Assembly: GCA_026390575.1 (NCBI GenBank)
Contig: JAPLFR010000002.1
Coordinates: forward strand, 124,001-188,000
Direction: 5' to 3'
Source of the DNA: Ignavibacteriales bacterium
GTDB taxonomy: Bacteria; Bacteroidota; Ignavibacteria; UBA10030
Length of the DNA: 64,000 nt
This document shows positions 10,441 through 18,723 of the stretch, piece by piece. A program made the translations under genes and the position numbers. Under the pieces are notes generated by a model. That model ran no database searches. It was given only the letters and a program-made list of their open reading frames with translations, and was not told where the DNA came from. The first letter of the stretch is position 1, and every line of letters begins with the position of its first letter.

Positions 10441-10833
10441 TTAAGAGCAACTTTTTTCTTGTGTTGGTTGAATCTTCAGGACTTTATCGACAATCGCGAT
10501 AAGCCGCTCCAAAGAAAATCCTTTCTCCAGATATTCTATCGCAACACCGGATTTCCACGCTCCTGCGTTGAGCGCGGGAGTCGTCATCATAATAACCGGA
10601 ATCTGGGCTGTCTCTGGATCCTCCTGCAATGACTCCAACATCATAAATCCGTTCAGATTATCCATGATCACATCACTGATGATGAGGTCTGGTATTTGCC
10701 TTTTAGCAAGTTCCAGACCAACAAGACCATTTTCTGCTTCAAGAACCTCAAATCCTCTTTTATGTTTCAATGCAACGGCGATTGATTTCCGGACAGCATC
10801 ATCGTCATCAACGACCAGAATTGTTGTTGCCAT
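10441..10833 (-). CDS. Single-domain response regulator
   Basis: 130-residue receiver (LVVDDDDAVRKS, phospho-acceptor in IISDVIMDNLNG, Thr in MMTTPA, Lys in YLEKGFSLE). I chose the ATG at 10833 rather than 10848 because AGGATT lies eight bases before it and nothing resembling a ribosome site precedes the longer start. No output domain. It stands alone between the terminator at 10252 and the tRNA region, so its partners are unknown. Confidence 0.85.
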   Translation of the reverse strand: MATTILVVDDDDAVRKSIAVALKHKRGFEVLEAENGLVGLELAKRQIPDLIISDVIMDNLNGFMMLESLQEDPETAQIPVIMMTTPALNAGAWKSGVAIEYLEKGFSLERLIAIVDKVLKIQPTQEKSCS

Positions 10834-10962
10834 AGCACCAATCCTCATATATGGGACAGAAAATTCATCTGAAGGAAAGTTTCAAAGTGATGATACCTAA
10901 TAATGCCAAAGAAGAATAATTGCCTTTGATAGATAGTTGAAATTGAATAATCGGGACTTCAA

Positions 10963-11046
10963 GCTGAAAGTGGGAGTTTACGCCAGCATGTCTGCCATCT
11001 TTTTGGCAGAAGGCGCATGAACCTTTCGCTCAGAATCCACGACCTG
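10963..11046 (-). repeat. tRNA-Thr 3'-half-like repeat with structured insertion (copy 2)
   Basis: Nearly the same as the copy at 2209-2288: on the minus strand the T-arm GTGGATTC is split by an insert containing the CTGCC/GGCAG hairpin nested in CGCC/GGCG, then closes with AACTCCCACTTTCAGC. It is bracketed by related inverted sequences ending ATCGGGA (10937-10956 and 11054-11072). Not a functional tRNA. Confidence 0.7.
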
Positions 11047-11078
11047 CGGTTTTTCCCGATAATTTCAATTGATTTTCT

Positions 11079-11152
11079 GAGCTGGTGGTCGGACTTAAAC
11101 CGACGACCCGCAGTTTATCCCGATCCATCGGAACTGCTCTACCACTGAGCTG
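11079..11152 (-). repeat. Degenerate tRNA-like copy with palindromic insert in the anticodon loop
   Basis: On the minus strand a D-arm identical to the nearby tRNA-Thr (GCTCAGTGGTAGAGC) is followed by an anticodon arm whose loop is replaced by CCGATGGATCGGGAT, then by a well-formed T-arm (GTCGG-TTTAAGT-CCGAC). The 5' and 3' acceptor strands do not pair, so it is unlikely to be charged. Confidence 0.65.
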
Positions 11153-11245
11153 TAGGTGGGAGTTTGCACCAGAGGCGCATGAGCCTTTGGCTCAGAACCC
11201 ACGACCTGCGGTTTATCCCGATCCATCGGAACTGCTCTACCACTG
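11153..11245 (-). repeat. Degenerate tRNA-like copy with inserts in both anticodon and T loops
   Basis: Directly downstream of the intact tRNA-Thr on the minus strand. It repeats the D-arm, carries the same CCGATGGATCGGGAT palindrome in the anticodon loop as the copy at 11079, and has a shortened form of the T-loop insert seen at 2209 and 10963 (TGAGCCAAAGGCTCA hairpin kept, inner hairpin lost). Acceptor strand sequence is fused to the next copy. Confidence 0.65.
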
Positions 11246-11317
11246 AGCTGAAGGTGGGAGTTGAACCCACGACCTGCGGTTTACGAAACCGCTGCTCTAC
11301 CACTGAGCTACTTCAGC
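11246..11317 (-). tRNA. tRNA-Thr (anticodon CGT)
   Basis: Full cloverleaf on the minus strand: acceptor GCTGAAG/CTTCAGC, D-arm GCTCAGTGGTAGAGC, anticodon stem GCGGT/ACCGC with loop TTCGTAA, so anticodon CGT decoding ACG, and T-arm GTGGG-TTCAACT-CCCAC. CCA is not encoded. It heads a run of degenerate tRNA-like copies. Confidence 0.92.
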
Positions 11318-11508
11318 AATTTGTTTTCTTTCTGGATTCGACACTTAAAATCTCAACTTAAGTCGTGTCCAATCCTTCAACTATGAAATACCATAGTAAT
11401 ATAAAATATAAAAAAATGGAGAATGATGCAATTCGGCTAGCAGACTTACTATTCTTTTAAAAATCAATTTTAAAGATTCCTAAAAGAACATGTATCACAC
11501 TCAATGTG

Positions 11509-13563
11509 TTAGTCTTCGACAGGATCACTTCCGAGAAGATGACGGAGGAATCGAAGACCATTCACCCATTCGAACAACCATACTTCGACCCACTTGAAAG
11601 GATTCCAAAGATAGAGATACCATCTCTGCCAGATGCGATGAGCATAGGTTCTGGTAAAAGCACTCGCAAACGGATTTCGTTTTCTTAACCAGAGTCTGAC
11701 AGCAGAGGGAATTTTGACTTCAGGTATTTCGACTTGGAGCTTTTTATAGAGTGCAACGAGTTCTTTTCCCTGAACATCCCGCCAATCCATAACCCCTTGT
11801 TTTGTTTTTACGATCAACTCGAACAACCCTTCTTCAATTCTACTCTTCGGGCGGCTCCGGAGCCATACTTCTTCAAGCTGGAAGAAGAGTTTTGCCATCG
11901 CCCCCAATCGGAGTGCAAGAACTTTCGAGCGATTCCACCAGAACGGAATGAGTGCTTCGCGCTGAAATCCTGTCCTGCGATCGTCTCGACGGCGCACAGT
12001 CCAGAAACCGCAGTTCATCGGATGTAAACGCTCGATCCTGGAAGCATACAGGTACCACATGAAGAACGCCAGTTTCTCTCTATAATAGTGGTGGTCGTGT
12101 CTCCAGATCTTCAAAATATTGACCATATGCTTGGTGGAATAGAACTGTTCCCAAGTGTTTCGATATGCTTCCATCAGCTCTTCTTCGGACATGCGTTCCG
12201 GTTTTACAGCAACGTGAGCCGAATCATACATGTTAAAATCCTCATGCATCCATCGCCCCTCCCGCCACCATCTCTGGTGATCTTTTGATCCGGGCAGCGG
12301 CGAAAGAATGTAGAATGAAGCAGAATCGAACATCATGTGTTGAAGCTCGGCAACATCTTGCTTGATACTTTCCGGCGTGTCGAAGGGCAGTCCCAAGATA
12401 TACCCTGCATGGCACGTGATACCCAGAGAGTGGCAGTGAGCAACAATATCTTTGTACTCGGAAACCTGGTTTTGAAATTTATCCTTGGATTTGAGATTCT
12501 CACGGTTCACGCTTTCCACGCCAAAGAATACCTGGTTACATCCAGCCCGTGCCGCGAGTTCAAAGAAATCACCGCCGGACATCTTCCGGGCTGCGAGATC
12601 GCTCTGCATCATAAAGGTGAAAGGGATTTTTTCTTCTTCACGCATGCGGATGAGTTCTGAAAAAAGTTCTCGCCATCGAGGATTTCGTGCAGTGTTATCA
12701 TCTGTAAAGAACGAGTGTGTAACACCTGCCTCGCGATAACTTTGTCTTACAAATTCGACAACCTGCTTTGGTTCCCGATACCGCATTGTTTGACCCTGTA
12801 CATTGATAATAGTACAAAAGTCACAATGAAAGACACAACCGCGCCCCGTATCAATGGTGGTAAATCGGGAGGCAAAATTCTCAAACTCATCTTTCGTGAT
12901 GTGAGGTATTGGAACGTTGAGCAAATCTGGCGTGGGATTAAGAAAATTATAAAGGGGTCGTGCCCTATCTTTGAGAACATCTTCTACAACCGCTGATAAC
13001 CGTCCTCCTTCAACTTCTCCGGCAACAAGTATGATTCCCTTCGACATTGCATTTTTAAGGTCGCGAGTAACACCAATCATAGCAAGCGTACCGCTGACGT
13101 GGAAACCGCCGATCAATACCGGGATTCCATATGGCAGAAACTTCGACGCGATATCCAAAGCCCGCGGAAACTGATTTGTTTGTACACCAACGAGCATGAC
13201 AATGGATTTTACTCCAGGTGCGTGTGAACGATGAAGAATTTCCTTCACAGGTACCCATTCAATGGCTTCATCAATCTTTCGGATATTGAGCGAGACTCCT
13301 TTTAGAAAAGGATCGTTCACAAGATCATGGACAAGCGTTCCGATCTGTGTCAACGTATTGCTGCGGATAACACCGATGCGTGTTTTGATTGGATATCCAT
13401 CGTCCGTGTAATTGGTAGGACGGATGAGCGTCACATCAAGTTGTTGCACTCCGTTCCCTGGAGCTCTTGGATAATCATTGTGGGTACTTTCAATATTATT
13501 CACAGAATTGAGTGTTCGCATTCTTTTACCCTTGAAAAGGTTAGGATTCGATTTCTTACTCAA
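11509..13563 (-). CDS. B12-binding-type radical SAM protein
   Basis: 684 residues. Residues about 45-215 form a B12-binding-like Rossmann domain (VGVQTNQ, VLIGGFHVSG), although the DxHxxG cobalt-ligand motif is not evident. The radical SAM core has the iron-sulfur motif at Cys243, Cys247 and Cys250 (RGCVFHCDFC) followed by FTDDNTARN and GVESVNRENL blocks. The C-terminal 200 residues are rich in Trp/Arg and unassigned. The family includes enzymes that methylate or rearrange unactivated carbons in lipids, tetrapyrroles and natural products; the substrate cannot be inferred, and no biosynthetic partners adjoin it. Confidence 0.88.
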   Translation of the reverse strand: MSKKSNPNLFKGKRMRTLNSVNNIESTHNDYPRAPGNGVQQLDVTLIRPTNYTDDGYPIKTRIGVIRSNTLTQIGTLVHDLVNDPFLKGVSLNIRKIDEAIEWVPVKEILHRSHAPGVKSIVMLVGVQTNQFPRALDIASKFLPYGIPVLIGGFHVSGTLAMIGVTRDLKNAMSKGIILVAGEVEGGRLSAVVEDVLKDRARPLYNFLNPTPDLLNVPIPHITKDEFENFASRFTTIDTGRGCVFHCDFCTIINVQGQTMRYREPKQVVEFVRQSYREAGVTHSFFTDDNTARNPRWRELFSELIRMREEEKIPFTFMMQSDLAARKMSGGDFFELAARAGCNQVFFGVESVNRENLKSKDKFQNQVSEYKDIVAHCHSLGITCHAGYILGLPFDTPESIKQDVAELQHMMFDSASFYILSPLPGSKDHQRWWREGRWMHEDFNMYDSAHVAVKPERMSEEELMEAYRNTWEQFYSTKHMVNILKIWRHDHHYYREKLAFFMWYLYASRIERLHPMNCGFWTVRRRDDRRTGFQREALIPFWWNRSKVLALRLGAMAKLFFQLEEVWLRSRPKSRIEEGLFELIVKTKQGVMDWRDVQGKELVALYKKLQVEIPEVKIPSAVRLWLRKRNPFASAFTRTYAHRIWQRWYLYLWNPFKWVEVWLFEWVNGLRFLRHLLGSDPVED

Positions 13564-13625
13564 AGTTTTTAATACATATTCAAGAAGTTATTGGAGATAG
13601 ATTGATGCATGCGGTCATTATTGCT

Positions 13626-13940
13626 TTAGAATGTTTCTCCGCTTTCTCCTCCATCATCCTGCCAACGATTCTCAGCATCGTGAATTCTTCGAAGCTCGGT
13701 CTCGTCAAATAAATCCCGGGCAGTCTGCATGTCTTTACGCCTGCGGGCATCAGATTCTTGATCATCCGATTCTTTCTCTTGATCTTCTCGTTGATCAAAA
13801 AATTGAATATACGGCGAATCATCGGAGTATTGGTTCATCGAGTTGAGTCCTATCTCCCATCCATGAAGTCCCGGACCGGTATATGGAACGGGTGCTGAAC
13901 TCTCTCGGTTGTGTTTTGCTTGATTATTGTCTTTTTTCAT
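13626..13940 (-). CDS. Hypothetical charged protein
   Basis: 104 residues from the ATG at 13940 (a GTG six bases earlier is possible). It is hydrophilic, with an acidic middle (REDQEKESDDQESDARRRKDM) and no membrane segment or motif I recognise. A PYTGPGLHGWEIG block near the N-terminus looks ordered. It is part of a short run of small hydrophilic proteins (13954-14040, 14050-14394) downstream of the ECF sigma factor and behind one copy of the shared promoter module, so a stress role is possible by context only. Confidence 0.6.
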   Translation of the reverse strand: MKKDNNQAKHNRESSAPVPYTGPGLHGWEIGLNSMNQYSDDSPYIQFFDQREDQEKESDDQESDARRRKDMQTARDLFDETELRRIHDAENRWQDDGGESGETF

Positions 13941-13953
13941 GATCACACTTCAT

Positions 13954-14040
13954 TCATTGTCCTGAGGGAGAAAGCGGTATTGGGGAAATCTGCAAGAGTT
14001 CCTCACGAAGGTTTTTTTTCTGATCATCGTTATTTCCCAT
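13954..14040 (-). CDS. Possible 28-residue small protein
   Basis: An ATG-initiated frame between the two small genes on either side, 9 bases after the stop of the upstream gene and 13 bases before the start of the downstream one. The peptide begins MGNNDDQKKNLREELLQ and is amphipathic. The ribosome site is weak (AAAAAAGATT), so this is tentative. Confidence 0.3.
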   Translation of the reverse strand: MGNNDDQKKNLREELLQISPIPLSPSGQ

Positions 14041-14049
14041 AATCTTTTT

Positions 14050-14394
14050 TCAAGAAAAGTTTTGCTGAGGCGGTGTTGGAGGAATTTTTAGATTCACCTT
14101 GCGCAGAGTTTGCTCCGAGACGGTAGAACGATACAACGGATGATTTTTTACTGTAATATTATAGAGTGGAAAAGCATCTCCGTCGGGTGTTTTCTGCCAC
14201 CCGATGAAGACAGCGTCTGAATTTTCATTCTCCTGATTGTTTGAATTTTGGTTATGATTTCCGTGTTCAGAGATTTCTGAGTCCTGACTATATGGCCGCA
14301 GTCTCGCTACCCAATCCTTCACTACCTGGCGAATTTCTCTTAACGGAGATGAACTATTGCCGTCACGATGTATTTGATAACTTTTATTTTCCAT
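14050..14394 (-). CDS. Hypothetical hydrophilic protein under the shared promoter module
   Basis: 114 residues, Asn/Gln-rich in the middle (EHGNHNQNSNNQENEN), with an ordered C-terminal half (VFIGWQKTPDGDAFPLYNIT). No family is recognised. Directly upstream is a promoter module (14454-14516) whose operator overlaps the stop codon of the ECF sigma factor gene, so this gene can be driven separately from the sigma factor. Confidence 0.65.
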   Translation of the reverse strand: MENKSYQIHRDGNSSSPLREIRQVVKDWVARLRPYSQDSEISEHGNHNQNSNNQENENSDAVFIGWQKTPDGDAFPLYNITVKNHPLYRSTVSEQTLRKVNLKIPPTPPQQNFS

Positions 14395-14453
14395 AGTGAA
14401 TTATCTCTTCAATTCATTCAGAATAAACGATTTGTAACTCTCTTTATGAGAAA

Positions 14454-14516
14454 AAGCATACCAATGATTTTGATTATGAGAAATAGTTCAAAAGGATGAA
14501 AAAGGAATTAATCCCT
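14454..14516 (-). promoter_or_regulatory. Shared stress promoter module, copy 1
   Basis: Minus-strand sense: GGATTAA then CATCCTTT (operator 14490-14516), CTATT at spacing 5, and GTATGC (14456-14461) 30 bases after the operator. It drives the gene at 14050-14394 and overlaps the sigma factor stop codon at 14508-14510. Confidence 0.8.
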
Positions 14517-15137
14517 CTGCATCGTAGTATGAGATTTTATAGCGGATGCAAGAACACAGGACATTGGGTTTAGTGCGCTTGATCCCTTTTTTGCTATATA
14601 TCCATTATCTTTCGCATAATTGAAGAGTCTTTTTTGCAACATTCTTCGACCCCTGTGCAGCCTGGAACGTACGGTACCGACAGGACAAGCAACCATTCGA
14701 GCGATTTCATCATACGTGAGTTCTTCAACATCACTGAGAATGATGACTGTCTTAAAAATATGAGGCAATGCTTCAAGAGAATGCGCAATCTCATCTTCAA
14801 ACATTTCATCAGAGTGCTTTACCTTGAGATAGGTATGGTCAAACGATCCGTCATGAAATGCTTTGTAACAAAAGCGGTTTTCATCATACTCAACTTTATT
14901 CGGTTCCTTAATTTTTTTCCTGTAATTATTGATGTATGAATTTTTCATAATTTGATATAACCATGCCTTGATGTTGGTACCTTCCTCATAGTTGTTCCAG
15001 AACCGGTACGCTTTCAGATATGTATCTTGCAACAGGTCTTTCGCATTCTCAGAATTATTCGTTAGATGCATTGCATAGTTTTGTAAAAGAGTCATATGCG
15101 GTATAGCTGACTGTTCAAAACCCTGGTGATCTTCCAT
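14508..15137 (-). CDS. ECF-family RNA polymerase sigma factor
   Basis: 209 residues. Region 2 is visible at about 35-95 (KDLLQDTYLKAYRFWNNY, GTNIKAWLYQIMKNSYINNYRKK) and region 4 at about 140-185 (LPHIFKTVIILSDVEELTYDEIA, VGTVRSRLHRGRRMLQ). A 30-residue C-terminal extension follows. No anti-sigma factor with a zinc finger or membrane anchor is next to it, so it may be controlled by expression or by a distant partner. Its own upstream region carries the shared promoter module (15187-15251), which suggests it belongs to, and may amplify, the regulon. Confidence 0.93.
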   Translation of the reverse strand: MEDHQGFEQSAIPHMTLLQNYAMHLTNNSENAKDLLQDTYLKAYRFWNNYEEGTNIKAWLYQIMKNSYINNYRKKIKEPNKVEYDENRFCYKAFHDGSFDHTYLKVKHSDEMFEDEIAHSLEALPHIFKTVIILSDVEELTYDEIARMVACPVGTVRSRLHRGRRMLQKRLFNYAKDNGYIAKKGSSALNPMSCVLASAIKSHTTMQRD

Positions 15138-15186
15138 AACCTTTATCCCCTTCGTCCTTCATACAGAATAATTTTCAACTGGAAAT

Positions 15187-15251
15187 AAGTATGTTGACAA
15201 TTTGGTGAACAGGAAATACTCCAAAAGGATGAAAAAGGAATTAATTCTTTT
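15187..15251 (-). promoter_or_regulatory. Shared stress promoter module, copy 2
   Basis: Operator 15223-15251 (minus strand GAATTAA ... CATCCTTT), TATT at the intermediate position, and CATACT at 15188-15193, 31 bases after the operator. It lies 86 bases upstream of the ECF sigma factor start. Confidence 0.78.
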
Positions 15252-15286
15252 GTAAGATAGTGAGACAAGGTACGCTGGAGTAATTG

Positions 15287-15940
15287 TTAGAAAATATCTT
15301 TGTTGTTGGAATAGTTTGCAATCTGAAGACGGCTATGTAATGCCAGCTTTTCCATGACGTTATGCACATGGCTTTTCACTGTGTGGGTAGCAATATTGAG
15401 TTGCTGGGCAATTTCTTTGTTGCTCAAACCATCGGCAATCACTGCCATGATTTCACGCTCACGCTCTGTCATCCGCACTGCTGAAGGTAATTTTCCTTTT
15501 CCTTCTTTCAATGCATATTCGATAATATGTGAAAACAACGACCCGGTCAGCGACGGCGGAAGAACTTTAATTCCTTTGGAAACCGTCCGAATGGTACCCA
15601 GAAATTCCTTCACCGTTGCATCTTTCAGTATGAACCCTGAAGCACCAGCTTCGACCGACTCGATGATGTCCGTCTGCGAGGGAAGGAGGCCCATCCCGAT
15701 CACTTTTAACTCGGGAAAATCTCTCTTCACTCCTTCCAGTACACTCCGCTGTTTATCGCTCCATAAACCTAAGTCCAAAAGTTGAATATGAGGATTTACT
15801 TCGCGTAGAGTCTTCAGAACATTAGTACCGCTTCCAATAGCAGCCACGACTCTCATATCTGGCTGTTTATTGAGCAGGGCTACAAGACCGTCTCGTAAAA
15901 CGCGGTTATCTTCAACAACGAGTATTCTAATTTTTTTCAT
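15287..15940 (-). CDS. NarL-family response regulator, paralogue A
   Basis: 217 residues from the ATG at 15940. The frame extends to 15979, but that extension runs over a 25-bp palindrome, and the paralogue at 18724-19377 starts at the same MKKIRIL. The receiver has VVEDNRVLRDG, phospho-acceptor in LLDLGLWSDK (an unusual context lacking the normal MP pair) and Lys in GFILKDAT. The LuxR helix-turn-helix is at about 150-200 (MTEREREIMAVIADGLSNKEIA). By eye it is around 80% identical to paralogue B on the other side of kaiB-kaiC. No kinase is adjacent. Confidence 0.92.
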   Translation of the reverse strand: MKKIRILVVEDNRVLRDGLVALLNKQPDMRVVAAIGSGTNVLKTLREVNPHIQLLDLGLWSDKQRSVLEGVKRDFPELKVIGMGLLPSQTDIIESVEAGASGFILKDATVKEFLGTIRTVSKGIKVLPPSLTGSLFSHIIEYALKEGKGKLPSAVRMTEREREIMAVIADGLSNKEIAQQLNIATHTVKSHVHNVMEKLALHSRLQIANYSNNKDIF

Positions 15941-15960
15941 TGATGAGTTTGTTATTCCCG

Positions 15961-15985
15961 TCCCGATTGATATAATCAATCGGGA
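15961..15985. repeat. 25-bp palindrome (TCCCGAT family)
   Basis: Perfect 11-bp arms TCCCGATTGAT/ATCAATCGGGA with a 3-base centre. It has the same TCCCGAT..ATCGGGA ends as palindromes at 25388-25416 and 61154-61173 and as the insert in the tRNA-like copies, so a dispersed short-palindrome family is likely. Confidence 0.75.
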
Positions 15986-16156
15986 TGTTCAAAACACAAA
16001 ATCGGCAGGAATGACAGTCCCCTTATTCCATGCTTGCATAACAGCTGTTAATCGTAATGGTTATCTGTTTAATTCGATAATGATCTCACAATCTTAAGCA
16101 CCATATTTTCATGCGGAGATAGTTAAAAACAGAATCGCAAGGTTCAGAGAACACTC

Positions 16157-16285
16157 TTACTGTTGTATGTTGAGTCCTTGGTTCTTGATTTCATTTTTCT
16201 TCTCTCTTTTAGCTGCTTTTTTTTCCTGCATTGTTTTCGCCGGCGCTTTTTTAGAACTTTTTTTACTGCTTTGACCTTTACTCAT
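16157..16285 (-). CDS. Small lysine-rich protein
   Basis: 42 residues beginning MSKGQSSKKSSKKAPAK, followed by an alternating Lys/Glu helix (QEKKAAKREKKNEIK). A strong ribosome site, AGGAGAAG, lies 4-11 bases before the ATG. It is highly basic and probably disordered or nucleic-acid binding. It follows kaiB by 57 bases and is probably the last gene of the kaiC-kaiB transcript. The family is not recognised. Confidence 0.7.
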   Translation of the reverse strand: MSKGQSSKKSSKKAPAKTMQEKKAAKREKKNEIKNQGLNIQQ

Positions 16286-16342
16286 GATCTTCTCCTGTTG
16301 TTGTTTTTGGGGATTTTGATTCTTATCCGCTGCTGCGAATTT

Positions 16343-16699
16343 TTACTTATTCAACATGACGCTATGCTCTACGAGGTCCAATCCCACCAACACACGTTCT
16401 GTATTAGATAGATCGCCAATGATGTTCCGCATTGGTAAGGGTAATTTACGTACTAACGTTGGGATGGCAAGGATTTGATTATCACGGGCGAGCTGCGGCT
16501 TCTTCAGAAGGTCTATCACTTCTAATTGGTATTTACCCTTTAATTGTTCATCACAAATTAATTTGAGATTGTTAAAAGCAATGACGCATTTAGGAGTCTG
16601 CCCGGCAATGTATAAACGTAAGATCCATTTTTCGCTTTTTACTTTGGCTGGCTTTTTTTTCCACCGGCTGGTTTTTGATTTTTCCTGTTTGTTTTTCAT
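16343..16699 (-). CDS. kaiB: KaiB-family protein
   Basis: 118 residues. After a 24-residue Lys-rich tail, residues 25-115 match the thioredoxin-like KaiB fold ([52 protein letters not shown] with the conserved cis-Pro region). In cyanobacteria KaiB switches fold and binds KaiC; in non-photosynthetic bacteria KaiB/KaiC pairs are linked to stress tolerance. It lies 11 bases after kaiC. No KaiA is present. Confidence 0.93.
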   Translation of the reverse strand: MKNKQEKSKTSRWKKKPAKVKSEKWILRLYIAGQTPKCVIAFNNLKLICDEQLKGKYQLEVIDLLKKPQLARDNQILAIPTLVRKLPLPMRNIIGDLSNTERVLVGLDLVEHSVMLNK

Positions 16700-16710
16700 T
16701 GTACGTTCCT

Positions 16711-18456
16711 TTAAACTTTCATTTTATTCTTGTTTGTACCGGCTATTTTTAGTGAAACATCGCCTTTACGACTCTTCGCCATTTTTGCCTTGTCCTGAGT
16801 TAAACGATCACCTCTTGCTTTTTCAATGCCAATAACTTTGAGCGCTTCTAATTCTTCACCTTCGAATTCAGATCGAAGCAAATTAATCTGTGCTTCCATT
16901 GCTTCACGCTTACGCTCTATTCCAATTTGTTTGCGTACGATTTCCTGCTGATGCAATAATTGTTCCGCATCGTCTTGCGACTCTTGTGATAATCGTGCCG
17001 AACCGGTCAACACACCGCCCGGACCAACATAGACATCAAGCAGTTCGATACCGTGGTTTGTCAATTTAAATTCACGAATCTGATTGGAATGCTCCATACC
17101 ACGGGATTTCAGCACATACAATCCTCTGTTACGTTCTCCCCCAATTTCAATATCACGTAGAAGCAGCCATGTATCTATCAAGGATGAGATGTAAACATCA
17201 GTAATCTCAAAATTTTCACCGGCTGAATTGAGACTTGTGAAAAATGCTGTGATCCGTTTCATCTTCAGAAAATCTACGAGTCGCAGGAGCATTGTTTTGA
17301 CCTCAACGTGGTTCTCACCCGTCACAAATGCATTAATCGGATCGAGGATAACGACTTGAGGGCTAAAGTTGTTGATAAGTTTAATACTTGTCGTCAGGTG
17401 AGTTTCCAGGCCATAGTGTGTCGGGCGTGTTGCATGAAACTGGAGCAACCCCTTCTTCACCCATAGTTCTAAATTTATTCCAATGGAACGCATATTGCGC
17501 ACAAGCTGATTTGGAGATTCTTCGAATGTAAAATAGAGAACGCGTTCTCCCCTCTTGCATGCCTCTTCAACAAATTTCGCTGCAATGCTCGTCTTGCCTG
17601 TACCGGCGGTGCCTGAAACAAGCACTGTGCTGCCGCGGAAGTACCCTTTCCCGGAAAGCATGGTGTCGAGACGCGGAATACCGGTGGAGATTCTTCCGTT
17701 GGATGAAGAGTAATTCAACCCCAGGGAAGTGACAGGCAAAACGGAAAAGCCGTCTTCATCTATAAGAAAGGGATACTCGTTCGTACCATGCGTTGAACCG
17801 CGATATTTAACAACACGCAGCCGCCGTATGGATGATTGATCGGTCACGCGATGATCGAGCAGAATGACACAATCGGATACGTACTCTTCCAAACCCTGAC
17901 GCGTTAAGGTACCATCGCCCCGCTCAGCAGTAATGATTGTTGTGACACCTTTCCTTTTCAGCCATCGGAATAGCCGGCGCAGTTCAGCACGCAGGATCAG
18001 AGGGCTTGGCAATTCTGAAAAGAGCGACTCGACCGTATCCAGTACAACTCGCTTAGCGCCGACACTCTCAATTGCATGATGGATCCTGATAAACAAACCT
18101 TCCAAATCGTATTCACCGCTTTGTTCGACTTCATTTCGTTCAATGTGAACATGCTCAAGCCAAATCTTTTTACGCTTTACAAGGTCGTCCAAATCGAATC
18201 CCAACGAAGCAACATTTGCCGTAAGTTCTTGCTCTGTTTCCTCGAACGAAATAAAGACGCCTGGTTCATTATACTGTATTGCTCCGCGGACGAGAAACTC
18301 CATGGCAAAAAGGGTTTTCCCGCAACCTGCGCCACCGCACACAAGCGTCGGCCTGCCTTTTGGCAATCCCCCGCCCGTGATTTCATCTAATCCCTGAATA
18401 CTTGTGGGAGCTTTCGGAAGGGTTTTACGTTGAGATGCTGCTTCTTTTTTCTTCAT
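16711..18456 (-). CDS. kaiC: KaiC-family double-domain ATPase
   Basis: 581 residues with two RecA-like KaiC domains. CI has Walker A GGAGCGKT at 41-48 and catalytic FEE at 71-73; CII has GTAGTGKT at 282-289 and FEE at 311-313. At the position of the cyanobacterial phosphorylation pair Ser431/Thr432 there is Ser424-Ser425 (VYISSLIDT), so autophosphorylation is possible. A C-terminal charged coiled-coil tail (490-581) replaces the KaiA-binding tail of cyanobacteria. A double promoter module at 18556-18635 precedes it, and NarL-type paralogues flank the kaiC-kaiB unit. Confidence 0.94.
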   Translation of the reverse strand: MKKKEAASQRKTLPKAPTSIQGLDEITGGGLPKGRPTLVCGGAGCGKTLFAMEFLVRGAIQYNEPGVFISFEETEQELTANVASLGFDLDDLVKRKKIWLEHVHIERNEVEQSGEYDLEGLFIRIHHAIESVGAKRVVLDTVESLFSELPSPLILRAELRRLFRWLKRKGVTTIITAERGDGTLTRQGLEEYVSDCVILLDHRVTDQSSIRRLRVVKYRGSTHGTNEYPFLIDEDGFSVLPVTSLGLNYSSSNGRISTGIPRLDTMLSGKGYFRGSTVLVSGTAGTGKTSIAAKFVEEACKRGERVLYFTFEESPNQLVRNMRSIGINLELWVKKGLLQFHATRPTHYGLETHLTTSIKLINNFSPQVVILDPINAFVTGENHVEVKTMLLRLVDFLKMKRITAFFTSLNSAGENFEITDVYISSLIDTWLLLRDIEIGGERNRGLYVLKSRGMEHSNQIREFKLTNHGIELLDVYVGPGGVLTGSARLSQESQDDAEQLLHQQEIVRKQIGIERKREAMEAQINLLRSEFEGEELEALKVIGIEKARGDRLTQDKAKMAKSRKGDVSLKIAGTNKNKMKV

Positions 18457-18555
18457 GATATTTTCTCCATACGGTCAGTATTGTTTCGCTTACGAGTTCA
18501 AAATCAACCATTTCTCTTAAAAAGAGAGTTTTGTACTTTGCCGCTACATTTCATC

Positions 18556-18635
18556 AAATTATAGAATATTCTTTTCGACAAAACACTAATCCAAAAGGAT
18601 GAAAAAAGGATTAATCCAAAAGGATTAATCCTTTT
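18556..18635 (-). promoter_or_regulatory. Shared stress promoter module, copy 3 (with extra palindrome)
   Basis: Operator 18593-18617 plus an adjoining perfect 18-bp palindrome, AAAAGGATTAATCCTTTT, at 18618-18635, giving a tandem site. The promoter-like CTATAAT is at 18558-18564, 30 bases from the operator. It lies upstream of kaiC. Confidence 0.82.
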
Positions 18636-18723
18636 AGGGCAGAAACCGTCCTTCAATGAGAGTGGAAGGATACTGTGACAAGAGTTTTGGGGAAATTACT
18701 TAAGCGAGGGAGAATGTATAGAA

